From Sinohyriopsis cumingii (Eukaryota > Mollusca > Bivalvia > Unionida > Unionidae), in the NCBI GenBank assembly GCA_028554795.2, contig CM068842.1:24586590-24650589 (forward strand): DNA of 64,000 bases. The letters run 5' to 3'. The first letter of the stretch is position 1. The number at the start of each line of letters is the position of its first letter. Shown piece after piece: positions 50,628-59,992 of this stretch. Below the pieces are notes generated by a model, which searched no databases, was not told where the DNA came from, and worked only from the letters and a program-made list of their open reading frames with translations. The translations under genes were made by a program, and so were the position numbers.

Positions 50628-51720
50628 CACTGATGGGGTAAATTACACAAATTAATAAGTTTTGTATAATCTGAAACAATTTATTATTATTCTGAAATAT
50701 TTTATTTTTTATGAATCAATCTGATGGGTGTCGTTGGTACAAATCAATCTGATGGGGTGATTGCTACTCAAAAGCACACAAATCAATCAGTTTTCTAAAA
50801 AAAATACTACAAAAAAATATTTTATTATTATTCTGAAATATTTTAATTATTTATGTAAATCAATTAATCTATTAATTCTGATGGGGTGGTTGGTACTGAA
50901 AATTATACAAATCAATTAATTTATTAATTCTGATGGGGTGGTTGGTACTGAAAATTATACAAATCAATTAATTTATTAATTCTGATAGGGTAATTGCTAC
51001 TCAAAAGCATATAAATCAATCAGTTTATTAATTCTGATGGGGTAATTGGTACTGAAAATTGTACAAATCAATCAGTTTTCCCAAAAATACTACAAAAAAA
51101 ATATTCTGAAATATTTTATTATTATTCTGAAATTATTTATTATTTATGCAAATCAATCTGATGGGGTGGTTGGTACTGAAAATTATGCAAATCAATCAGT
51201 TTGCTAATTCTGATGGGGTTATTGGTCATTAAAATTATACAAATCAATCAGTTTGCTAATTCTGATGGGGTTATTGGTACTTGAAATTATGAAAATCAAT
51301 CAGTTTATTAATTCTGATGGGGTAATTGGTACTGAAAAGTATGCAAATCAATCAGTTTTCCAAAACATATTCTGAAATATTTTATTATTATTCTGAAATA
51401 TTTTATTATTTATGTAAATTAATTATTTTATTAATTCTGATGGGGTGATTAGTACTTAAAATTATACAAATCAATCAGTTTGCTAATTCTGATGGGGTTA
51501 TTGGTACTTAAAATTATACAAATCAATTAATTTATTAATTCTGATGGGGTGGTTGGTACTTACAATTATGTAAAATAATCAGTTTTCCAAAAAATACTAC
51601 CAAAAAAAAATATTCTGAAATATCTTATTATTTGTATAAATCAATCAATTTATTAATTCTGATGTGATTATACATGACAATGGGTGAAGTATCATTTTCT
51701 TAATAATATTATATATTTAT
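50628..51720. repeat. Central 52-bp repeat block
   Basis: About 15 copies of a core TTCTGATGGGGTDATTGGTA followed by CTGAAAATTATACAAATCAA. Spacing is 52 bp at 50878, 50930, 50982 and 51034, and again at 51210, 51262 and 51314. TTCTGAAATATTTTATTATT spacers interrupt the array. It lies between the plus-strand morphogenesis block and a minus-strand gene. No coding signal. Confidence 0.93.
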
Positions 51721-51774
51721 GAGAGTTCAACCATCATGTGGTTGGAATTATACCAATTAATCAGATTTTATATT

Positions 51775-52149
51775 TCAGACAGGGTTGCTTTGGTCGTTAC
51801 CTGCTGACATAATTTTTCTTAAGTATCTTATGCGGGTACTGATTGTTTTTTTCGTTTCGTTCTTGCTGGATAATCCCGATCTGACCTTTTCTACTGCAAC
51901 AGAAAGAGGAATAAATTTATTTACTTGATCATCGTTCACCATAGCTAGTGACTGAAACATAGCTGCCTGAATCCGCTTTATGAACTTATATTGAGATGAT
52001 AGAACATACTTATTTTCATTTTTAAGTTCTTCTAGCGTTTCAAAATCAAATATTATTTTTTCAGGATTTAGTTCATCAGATATATTAATTCCGTTTTCTT
52101 CTAGTTTTTTAATAGCAGAAATAATGTCTTTGATATTTTCATGGTTCAT
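51775..52149 (-). CDS. Small helical protein, unrecognised
   Basis: 124 codons, intact. The ATG at 52147-52149 lies in an exact TTATATAATG motif. Mostly charged helix: DIISAIKKLEENGINISDEL, then KFIKRIQAAMFQSLAMVNDD and a Lys/Arg-rich end. No enzymatic motif. Flanked on both sides by repeat blocks. Possibly a DNA-binding or regulatory protein, but that is a guess. Confidence 0.6.
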   Translation of the reverse strand: MNHENIKDIISAIKKLEENGINISDELNPEKIIFDFETLEELKNENKYVLSSQYKFIKRIQAAMFQSLAMVNDDQVNKFIPLSVAVEKVRSGLSSKNETKKTISTRIRYLRKIMSAGNDQSNPV

Positions 52150-52156
52150 TATATAA
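52147..52156 (-). promoter_or_regulatory. TTATATAATG start motif (minus strand)
   Basis: CATTATATAA on the plus strand, overlapping the start codon of the 51775-52149 gene. Confidence 0.6.
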
Positions 52157-52179
52157 TATATAAATATTTAAAATAAAAA

Positions 52180-52655
52180 AAATTATCCCTATCGAGTGTT
52201 TAGCGACTTCGTCGGGATGTTTCAAGGACGGCACAACACGTAGTATTTACACATTTACAGCCTCATTAAACTCGTAGCTTGCCACCGCATTCTACTAAGT
52301 TTAGAGGATACACAGAACACAACATATATTATGAAAGACGAGCCCCTATCGAGTGTTCTAGCGAGCTCAGATTATATGCAATGAATGAAGGACGGCACAA
52401 CATATATTATGAAATGAACTTGTATTCGAGTGTTTTAGCAAGTTCATTAAGTATGAAATGAAATATATACAATGAAATGAATATATACAATGGAATAGGT
52501 ATATGCAATGAAATGGGTATATACAATGAAATGGGTATATACAATGAATGAAGGACGGTACAAACATACAATGAATGAAGGACGGTACAAACATATAATG
52601 AATGAAGGACAGTACAAAGATACAATGAATGAAGGACAGTACAAACATATACGCT
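52180..52655. repeat. Repeat block with ATCGAGTGTT and GAATGAAGGACGG units
   Basis: Three diverged copies of TATCGAGTGTTTTAGCGA-like units are followed by (ATACAATGAAATGGGT)n and five copies of CAATGAATGAAGGACGGTAC, 27-bp period. The open frames on its minus strand are by-products. Confidence 0.85.
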
Positions 52656-52827
52656 CAGCAGAGCCCCCCCCCCCCCCAATAATCAGCCCATGGGTGATAC
52701 AAAACATGTATCAACCACCAGTTGATATGTGGTTGAGGGTTCTTCTGAGCGGAGGGGTTTTGCGGTACCCCCCAATTATTATGAAAAGCGCAATTATGCG
52801 TAACCATCGACCAGTTGTCAGCCATGG

Positions 52828-52888
52828 GGGTTCGATCCTGGACTGCGAGCGTCACAGTCCAATGCGATACCGATTGAGCTATCGAACC
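52828..52888 (-). repeat. tRNA-like segment with A and B boxes (SINE head?)
   Basis: Minus strand: GGTTCGATAGCTCAATCGGT contains TAGCTCAATCGG, an A-box match. GGACTG and CAGTCC form a stem. GATCGAACC fits the B-box consensus GWTCRANNC. No intact cloverleaf is evident. A poly-C run at 52663-52677 may mark the far end of a SINE body. Confidence 0.4.
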
Positions 52889-52929
52889 TTCTTACAAACA
52901 TATGTTTCGGAAATTAATATATAGTTACG

Positions 52930-53300
52930 GTACATATATTTGCAATAAAACAACGGTTTCTGAATAACAATGATTTCTATATTTAAATAACTGTTTTTAC
53001 ATTAAAACAACGGTTTCTGAATATATCTGTATTATAACAGCAGTTTCTGAATATATCTGTATTATAACAGCGTTTTTCGTAACAGACTGCAAATACAAAC
53101 CTGCGAAATCAATAGCGGATTGTGAATACAGCGTGTTCCACCTGCAGATCGATTTGTACCATGACAACGGTTTCTAAGCAGATTGTAAATGCATTGTGTT
53201 CTGCCTATATACAACTGCCTGCGGATCAATAACAGCGGTCAAGCAGATTGCAAATTACCTTGATTTCTCGTAACAGATCTAAAAATAACTCCGCTATGCT
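52930..53300. repeat. Degenerate repeats with ACGGTTTCTGAATATATC
   Basis: ACAACGGTTTCTGAATA recurs at about 52950, 53007 and 53040 with TGTATTATAACAGC, then decays. No gene seen between here and 53575. Confidence 0.7.
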
Positions 53301-53575
53301 GTATGATGGGAATATTTAAAAAACCATAAATATACTTCTACGAGTAATTAATTAAGACGTAATTAGTTAAACTGACTAATTACGACCATAAAAAATCAGA
53401 AATCTACGAATACAAAAGTAATCTCCCTTTCGTGAGTCAAAAAATAAGTAATGTATGGAGGAAATACTGTGACAAATTAAAAAAATTAATTCGAGGTGGT
53501 GATAATAGTTAACAATACTGAAAGGTGATTTTTTGTTTATATTTTTTGAGAAAGCGGTTTTATATATATTTTCTG

Positions 53576-54004
53576 CTATTTTTGTACTGAATACGGGTGA
53601 ATATCAAAGTATTTCGCAGCAGCACATATCGAACGAAATATTATTTCTTCACCGGTTTCTATGTTTGTAGAATTTACCACCCTTCTAGAAACTGTCTTCC
53701 ATCTTCCAGTATTACCACATGCAGAGTTTTCGCTTTGTGTGACAATTCGAAGGTTGGATAAACTATTGTTCTGAGGATCTCCATCAATATGATCAGTAAC
53801 AAAACCATCTTTGATCACTCCGAAGAAACATTCGTACGTAAATCGATGACAAAGATATCTTTTCTTCCCAACAGTAAATCTAAGATAACCAGAATTACTA
53901 ACAATACCAACTGGTCTCTTCAACCTGCAATTTCTAATAACACCATTATGATCCGATTCGTAATTCTTGATGACAGGATGTGGGACAAATTTATTTTGCT
54001 CCAT
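53576..54004 (-). CDS. NUMOD4/HNH endonuclease
   Basis: About 142 codons from the ATG at 54004, chosen because it sits in an exact TTATATAATG motif; an upstream start at 54064 is also open. Domains: NUMOD4-like (VIKNYESDHNGVIRNCRL, with GYLRFTVGKKRYLCHRFTYE); HNH core (VTDHIDGDPQNNSLSNLRIV), with the DH pair and both Asn; then a partial NUMOD1-like end (FRSICAAAKYF) cut by TAG. This architecture is typical of homing endonucleases in phages and giant viruses, which cut DNA to spread their own gene. A free-standing copy in an animal Polinton is unusual. Confidence 0.85.
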   Translation of the reverse strand: MEQNKFVPHPVIKNYESDHNGVIRNCRLKRPVGIVSNSGYLRFTVGKKRYLCHRFTYECFFGVIKDGFVTDHIDGDPQNNSLSNLRIVTQSENSACGNTGRWKTVSRRVVNSTNIETGEEIIFRSICAAAKYFDIHPYSVQK

Positions 54005-54011
54005 TATATAA
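54002..54011 (-). promoter_or_regulatory. TTATATAATG start motif (minus strand)
   Basis: CATTATATAA on the plus strand. It decides the start of the HNH endonuclease gene. Confidence 0.6.
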
Positions 54012-54090
54012 TAATAGTATTTATTTAAATCATAATTTGTCTGGAAACTTAGTAAGATAATCATCCACGGATTTTATAGCGTTTTCACTG

Positions 54091-54321
54091 TTATTTTTTT
54101 TTGTTGTCATAATATCTTTTAAGCTCTCTGAACCGTTTTCCAGCGAACTTTCCACATAATTCTGTTTTTCCTCGCACTCCAACACCACATCGCAGACATG
54201 GTATTGGTCCTAAGCTTCCACGGTGAACGTTTTGCATGTGTTGTCCGCAGAATTCCTATCTGCAGGGTTTATTACAACGACTTAATAATCCGATCATGAG
54301 CCAAGTACAATGATATATCAT
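54091..54321 (-). pseudogene. Internal paralogue of the TIR cysteine-rich protein, one in-frame stop
   Basis: 77 codons with TAG at codon 22 (54256-54258). Aligns by eye with the TIR protein: Y.CTWL..G, NK.C, E(F/Y)C..H, GS, C..C, GVRG, then LC and R.R.L..YY. Cysteines at 5, 20, 25, 42, 45 and 56 are shared; the partner of the last is Phe. The stop interrupts the first zinc site. This is the first step from a terminal gene to an internal duplicate, or the reverse. Confidence 0.65.
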
Positions 54322-54365
54322 GTATTTATAATATTCCTTATTTAAATACTTGTCTGAAATATAAT

Positions 54366-54869
54366 ATGAACGAATTCGAGAGATTATCCCAAACTAGGCC
54401 TTCTAAATATAAATTTAATCTCGACAGATTATCTCCAGACTTACCAGTACGAGATCTGGTTGATCCGAAAAATAAAAGTTTGATCTCGAAAATTCATGAC
54501 GCCAAGAAAGAATTTTACACGGATGGTGCATCTCATGTATGGTCAACGTTCAAGATTATTCGCAATACTGTCAAGGACGCTACAATGGATGACAAACGAG
54601 CGGCAACTATCATTAACTACATCACGGAGTACGAGGGCAATCAAAAATATTTCTTCAGAGTAAAATTTATTGTACTAACAGAAACAGGTAGTTGGATTAT
54701 CCGTGATAAATATGATCCTGTCCTTGGTAATAATGAAACTGTCATATTAAGTAAAAATTCCAAACCGGGTCTATTGACGGGTATTGACAAACCGTATTAT
54801 GAGCGAGCGTACCCTGTAACAGCAGTTATTTATGGAATCTATGAGATAAATAAAAAAAACCAACGTTGA
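54366..54869 (+). CDS. Unrecognised protein upstream of the replicase
   Basis: 167 codons, intact; ATG in AATATAATATG. Contains LSPDLPVRDLVDPKNKSLIS and ITEYEGNQKYFFRVKFIVLT with a mixed helix/strand pattern, and ends NKKNQR. It ends 13 nt before the replicase start and the latter lacks its own start motif, so the two may share a transcript. Candidate replication accessory factor, for example a terminal or single-strand-binding protein, from position only. Confidence 0.55.
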   Translation: MNEFERLSQTRPSKYKFNLDRLSPDLPVRDLVDPKNKSLISKIHDAKKEFYTDGASHVWSTFKIIRNTVKDATMDDKRAATIINYITEYEGNQKYFFRVKFIVLTETGSWIIRDKYDPVLGNNETVILSKNSKPGLLTGIDKPYYERAYPVTAVIYGIYEINKKNQR

Positions 54870-54882
54870 TAAACTGACACCC

Positions 54883-57840
54883 ATGAAATTTTCAAAAATA
54901 AATTGTGTAGCCGAACGAATAATAGAACACTTTACAAACGCAATGCGTGGAAACGGATTAAGTGATTTAAGACGTGCAAAAATAAACGCGTGGGCTGATT
55001 CAGTTAAGGATACCGATGCTACAATAAAAGATGTTGCTGAACTAGGAAAAATATTAAAATTTCCAATAAAAGTATCAACGATAACCGGAGAAATATTATA
55101 TGAATCAAAATATAAATCGAAAGGAGCTCCAATAAATATTATTGATCATAACGCGCATGCATGGACTAGCGCAGTAACAATATTTCCACGTGATCGAACT
55201 GTTAGATTTTACCCCTCAGATATGGGGAGAGGCATGTTTGATTTTATTAACGAAATAAGTAAAAACGATCCTGTATCGGTATGGTTATTTAAAAGTGATG
55301 AGGAAGGTGGATTTGATGAGTTTGTTAGACCGAACGGTGAAATATATCGAACAGAATATCTCCACGACGAGATCAAAAATCTCGCGGAGAAGTTTTTAGA
55401 GTGCAAGCACTCCACGGAAAATACTGACAAATTACTAACTAATTGCTTTACCGTTCCATCTGTTGCGGCTCATTTTGCTACAGAAAAAAATTTATGGAAA
55501 CCAACACGATTTGATTTACTCGAGGACGTACGTGCAAGTTGCGTCGAATACGGACATGGTGTAATTATGGAATACCAAATATAATTACAATGATGTTATT
55601 TCGGTTGATATGGCTGCATGTTATCCGGGAAGTTTTCTAGGATACGGAGATTGTTCTGTGTACTTTAAAAGATTTGGTCACCCCACAAACGAGATGACGC
55701 GAGTGGCAATTAATGGACCATTACCTGATTTTGATCTGACTGGATTCGCTTGTGTTGAATCATTCGAGTTTAACGAAAATCTCCACCAAATTTGTTATGT
55801 TTGGTTTGGTAGACATTTTTGTGAAAAACGTGGGGTGCCTATAGTTTTATTACGATATATGCTAGATTGTGCGGTACTGACATCGTTGGTTGTCAGTGAG
55901 GCAATTATATCATATCACGCGCAGACCGAAGTTTGGTTGCCCATGCCAGATTCTATCAGTCTCGATGAAGTTATTAAGGAATTTAACGAAAAATGTCCTG
56001 GTGTTTCCGAAGATGATATTATCAAAGAAGCTCCTAAAATTCTCGAGATTAAACTTAAAACCGCAAAAGATCTCGGTAGAAAAATTATAGGTAAATTTAC
56101 TCAGGGTGGTGCATATGATCATAAAAGACATCACGCACGATTAATTCTAGATGATGCCGAGTACGATTTTATAATTGCTGATACAACAGCGAGAAATATA
56201 TTTGTAAATCGAGAAAGTGTTTATTTATCCGACGGAACAAAATTGGGTACGATCGTTAGTTACATAAATGATGTATCCCCACAGTATACTCATCTAAGAT
56301 CTTCTATGTTGGCTTATGTTTCTATAAATTTATTATCGATGATTAATAGATTTCCTGAGACCGCAGTCAGAGTCGCAACAGATTCGTTTTATATTTCGAG
56401 TAAATATCTAGAGTCTGTTATGAAATTTACAAGTAATGATGAACGATGGAGTTCGTGGAGAATAAAAAAGGAAATATTGCACAATTATACAGAATCAGCA
56501 GATGTTCCGATGAGAAATTTTTATCGTAAGGGTAATAAAATATCAGAAATGTCAAAAGCGCCGTCAGTGAGTGATCCAATAACTAGATATAAGACAGTAT
56601 ATCTCAATGGACCTGGTGGATGCGGCAAGACGACTCGAGCAATTAATGTTTTTAGAAATTCAGATATGATCGTGCTGACACCCACACATACACTTGCACG
56701 GGAGATGAAACAACGGCAAGTACAATCGTGCACGTATCATAGTTTCTTTCGGTGGCGCGGGGATACATGGACTCCTGAACGAATGGGAGAAAAATATATA
56801 CCCAGAATAATTATTTGGGACGAGATATGTATGGTGTCATTGGATACATTAAAAACGTTTCTTGATTGGTTGTTGCCAAAAAAATACCGCTATAATAAGG
56901 ATTTGCCGATGATGGTCAGCCGCCGCCTTTTGTTGGACCATCTTCACATGATTGGTTAAAAAATTTCGTTGATTATTACGAAGAAATAGATGATGATCAT
57001 ACAGCTCTTGATGCAAATTTAAAAGAGTTTAAAAAATTAATCAGATTACAATCAAACAAAATTCAGTGTGAAATAATACGCGGAGTGATCTCAGAGACCT
57101 CAATGAGTAATTTTTTAAAACTATGGAGACCCAGCGATTTGATAGTAGCAAGCAAAAAAATAATCAGAGATGCTTTACAACAGCAGTTATTTCAGCTGCA
57201 TAAAGAAAAATACTCAGAATTGCCCGTACCTTTATGTTACAGACCATCCGATACACGAAAACAGAATATTAATGTTGATATTCCAGGACAGACTGAGAAG
57301 CAAAATCTCGTATTAAATGATATTGTCGCTGTTGATATCAGTGTGGTCGAAGATGCATTACGCACTGACAAGTCTCCATGGGTATTGGGATACGCCATGA
57401 CGATCCACTCGTCTCAGGGATTAACTATTTCTGATACACAAGTTTGGATCGTAGACGATCGTATCGAGTGGTCAAATTTAGTCTATTTAGCGGTATCAAG
57501 GGTTAGAAAAATGTCTCAGTTACGGAGAATTATAATTCCTGAAATCGTTAATAAATTTAACATCATCGATGATGATATAATAAGAAAAAAATTAATCGGA
57601 TACAAACAATCTGATAAAAAAAATAAACGCGACTTTGATCTTCATGCTGAATTTATTATTGAGTTAAAACAACAGCAGAATAATCATTGCGCAAGTTGTA
57701 ATTGTATAATGCTGTGGAGGTATTCGAGTAATGATTCAAGACAATTTACCGTAGACAGAAAAGATAATAGTCGCGGTCATACACGAGAAAATGTGATGTT
57801 GACCTGTCTCGAGTGTAATCGGTGTCGCGGCGCTAGTTAA
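54883..57840 (+). pseudogene. Replicase: family-B DNA polymerase + SF1 helicase + HNH domain (two frameshifts)
   Basis: About 985 codons in three phases: 54883-55584, about 55568-56905, and about 56906-57840. The N-terminal part has NCVAERIIEHF, DVAELGKILK and NAHAW. Polymerase motif A is VDMAACYPGSF (Asp at 55607-55609); a motif B-like IIGKFTQGG is near 56085; motif C is ATDSF (56375-56389). The helicase follows: Walker A GPGGCGKTT (56609-56635), LTPTHTLAREM, Walker B IIIWDEICM (about 56813), GDDGQPPP-type motif near 56908, TIHSSQGLTI (57401) and VYLAVSRVR (57482). The last 50 codons are an HNH/zinc module: CASC, FTVDRKDNSRGHT, EN, CLECN. Such a fusion would prime, unwind and copy the element DNA. 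Frame changes fall at 55562-55571 and about 56885-56908. Confidence 0.85.
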
Positions 57841-58785
57841 GTGATTGCGGTGGTACTTGTGTATCCTCGGGAATTACTTGTAATTGTTCACGTGTAAATC
57901 CACGTTGAGGAGCAGCCGAATCTAATCTGTAGATTGCAGGTCTACCTGAGGATCTTGTCACGGTGGATATTTTGTGTGTGGTAACACTCCAGATAGGATC
58001 AGTAGCTCTTTTTTTGCCACCTTCAAGTTCACCCGGTTCATATAAGTATCTAACTGTAACATCATCCAGTATTTTTGTTTTTTATTATCTTTTCGTTGTA
58101 TTGGTATATTTTTTTTTATAATTGCATTAATGGGTTTCATGTTGGTTGTTCGTGTAATCTCATTATTTAATGCAACCATCACGCTTGGTAATCTTGCAAC
58201 CCATTCACGAGATCTCGTATCCTGAATAAATTTCCTCGCGTATTGATATCCAAATAACCGCTCAGCGAATGTTCGATTAAATCGTTCAACAATTGCCTGA
58301 TCACGATGAATTGCAGTATGCCCTCGTCGTATTTTGATATTATGTTGCTTCATCAACGATGATACTGGACCAAGAAATTCCTTGCCAGGATCAACCTGCA
58401 GCAGCTGTGGCCATCGTAATGGTCCTCGTTGATAAATTCGTTCAAACGCATCGGCTACTTCAGATGATGTTTTCGCTGATAGCGGTTCTGCATCTTTATA
58501 TCTACTTACAACATCTACAACAGTTAACGCGTACTTGTGTGTTTTTCTACGCACAGTATCATGTGGTAAAAATAAAATATCTGCCTGATGAACTTCATTA
58601 GGAACACTAACATCGAAATAAGCATACTGAATTCGTTTCGGTGGTGGTAGGTAAATTTGCCATATTGCTTGTTTGGATAACCACGCTTTAGCAGTAGAAT
58701 GTTTAACCGCTGCTGCATCAGCAAGTTTACCAATTGCTGCTTTACCTTTCCAGTATCCTCTTGGACTATAATAAATCGATTCCAT
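57833..58785 (-). pseudogene. Polinton integrase (DDE), frameshifted near the C-terminus
   Basis: Start ATG at 58783-58785 in ATATATAATG. It overlaps the PLA2 stop as TAATG. N-terminal helical domain, then the catalytic core: HQADILF (Asp69), LLQVDPGKEF (Asp132), AIVERFN (Glu167), with 34 residues between the second Asp and Glu as in retroviral integrases. Core and RSREWVARLPSVMVALN are intact. The phase changes around 58060-58090 in an A/T run. The expected C-terminal DNA-binding region (VRYLYEPGELEGGKKRATDP) is read in another frame to TAG 57833-57835, which overlaps the end of the replicase tail to tail. The unshifted frame stops at 57958. Homopolymer context leaves assembly error open. 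Confidence 0.88.
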
Positions 58786-58792
58786 TATATAT
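58783..58792 (-). promoter_or_regulatory. ATATATAATG start motif (minus strand)
   Basis: One-base variant of the shared motif at the integrase start, lying in the tail of the PLA2 gene. Confidence 0.5.
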
Positions 58793-59288
58793 TACTAGAC
58801 CCAAACGCTAATTTACCTTTCATTGCAGATCTTACTAACCAATTAGCTAATTTTTCTTTAATATTTTTATTTTTTATAGAATCTAGCGAGTGAATTAATT
58901 TCACATATGCAATATACCTGTCTTGTAGATTTTTACTTTTATACCCAACATCATGAGCGTGACATGCTCGATCAATAGTGTTTACTGGTTCCTCGCCTGG
59001 TTTTGGCTGATCCTGATTATCAAGTCTGATATCAAGTCTGGTACCAGGACCGCAATAATTATATCCTGGTAGATGTTTTTCTCCTGAGTATTTAGCCCAT
59101 GGAGTACCTGGAAACTTTGACATCAAATTAGCAATATCACCACCGCGCTTATTAGGTAAAAACGAAAATTTCTTTCTACCACATACAGAACATTTTCCAC
59201 CATACGCTATATTTTTATTTTTTGTTGTAACCGTAACTAAATCAGTAGTTGGAGTTTTAGATCTGCAACGTAAACAATATAGATTCAT
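58785..59288 (-). CDS. Zinc ribbon + parvovirus-type phospholipase A2
   Basis: 167 codons, intact. Residues 5-36 form a CxxC...CxxC zinc ribbon (YCLRC, CSVCGRKK), resembling DUF5679-type ribbons. Residues 76-116 carry the PLA2 Ca-binding loop YNYCGPGTRLD and the active-site segment DRACHAHDVGY, with the HD pair at 112-113. This arrangement is known from the parvovirus VP1 unique region, where the lipase breaches endosomal membrane during entry. A C-terminal helical tail follows. Its stop overlaps the integrase start (TAATG), suggesting a shared message. A similar entry role here is inference. Confidence 0.85.
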   Translation of the reverse strand: MNLYCLRCRSKTPTTDLVTVTTKNKNIAYGGKCSVCGRKKFSFLPNKRGGDIANLMSKFPGTPWAKYSGEKHLPGYNYCGPGTRLDIRLDNQDQPKPGEEPVNTIDRACHAHDVGYKSKNLQDRYIAYVKLIHSLDSIKNKNIKEKLANWLVRSAMKGKLAFGSSNI

Positions 59289-59303
59289 GATATAAAATAT
59301 ATG
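59286..59303. promoter_or_regulatory. Divergent start region between PLA2 and ATPase
   Basis: Only 12 nt (GATATAAAATAT) separate the two start codons, which point apart. The spacer has TATAAAATA on the plus strand and TATATTTTATATC on the other, so both promoters must overlap the coding regions or this spacer. Confidence 0.5.
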
Positions 59304-59957
59304 GATATAATTGATTTCTCAGCAACTCGGCGACGAGAGCCAGTTAAACACCACCCCGCGTTACCCAATTCCATCAGAATGATTATCATAGGACCATCTG
59401 GATCGGGTAAGACGCAATTATTACTTAATTTGATAATGAGATGGTTGAAATGGGATAGATTATATTTGGTAGCACCATCCGTTGATGATCAGAGGTGTTA
59501 TGAAGTATTAAAAGAAAACGCAAGATTAATAAATGACGGTGAAAATATTATTAATTTTATAACAGATATCGAAGAAGCACCGTCCGTAGATGATCTTAAT
59601 GGGTTTATTAATAATCTAGTTGTATACGACGATGTAATGCTAGACAAACAAGCAAACCCAGCTAGAATATTTTCTCGTGGCAGACATAAAAATACAGATG
59701 TGATCTATGTTACTCAGCGGTATACACAAATTCCGAAAGTAATCAGGCATAACTGTAATATTTTAGTTGCGTTTAATGGCGTAGACACACACACACTTAG
59801 AAATATTCCTCAAACCTGGTGCAGCGGTGACATGGATATAATTAAATTCAGAAATTTCTTTTCACGAGCGCAAACTACTCTGCATGGATTTATAACAATA
59901 AATTTACATGATCCAAGAACAAGATATCGCGTGGGTCTTGAAAAAATATTTGGATAA
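59301..59957 (+). CDS. FtsK/A32-like packaging ATPase
   Basis: 218 codons, intact. Walker A GPSGSGKTQ (residues 31-39), hydrophobic strand plus Walker B LVVYDD (106-111), and IYVTQR (135-140), typical of the genome-packaging ATPases of Polintons, virophages and nucleocytoplasmic large DNA viruses. It would pump element DNA into the capsid. Start ATG lies in AAAATATATGG. The TAA ends at the first base of the right TIR. It is one of the few large genes with no disabling change. Confidence 0.93.
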   Translation: MDIIDFSATRRREPVKHHPALPNSIRMIIIGPSGSGKTQLLLNLIMRWLKWDRLYLVAPSVDDQRCYEVLKENARLINDGENIINFITDIEEAPSVDDLNGFINNLVVYDDVMLDKQANPARIFSRGRHKNTDVIYVTQRYTQIPKVIRHNCNILVAFNGVDTHTLRNIPQTWCSGDMDIIKFRNFFSRAQTTLHGFITINLHDPRTRYRVGLEKIFG

Positions 59958-59992
59958 ATTAATAAATTTAATTAAACAGATATCATTAATAT

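Noticed and set aside
50628-51720. CRISPR-like array
   Set aside because: Units are contiguous degenerate 52-bp repeats without unique spacers or cas genes, in animal DNA.
52367-52707. Three minus-strand frames with repeated HSLYVC-like peptides
   Set aside because: They translate the 27-bp repeat block in each phase.
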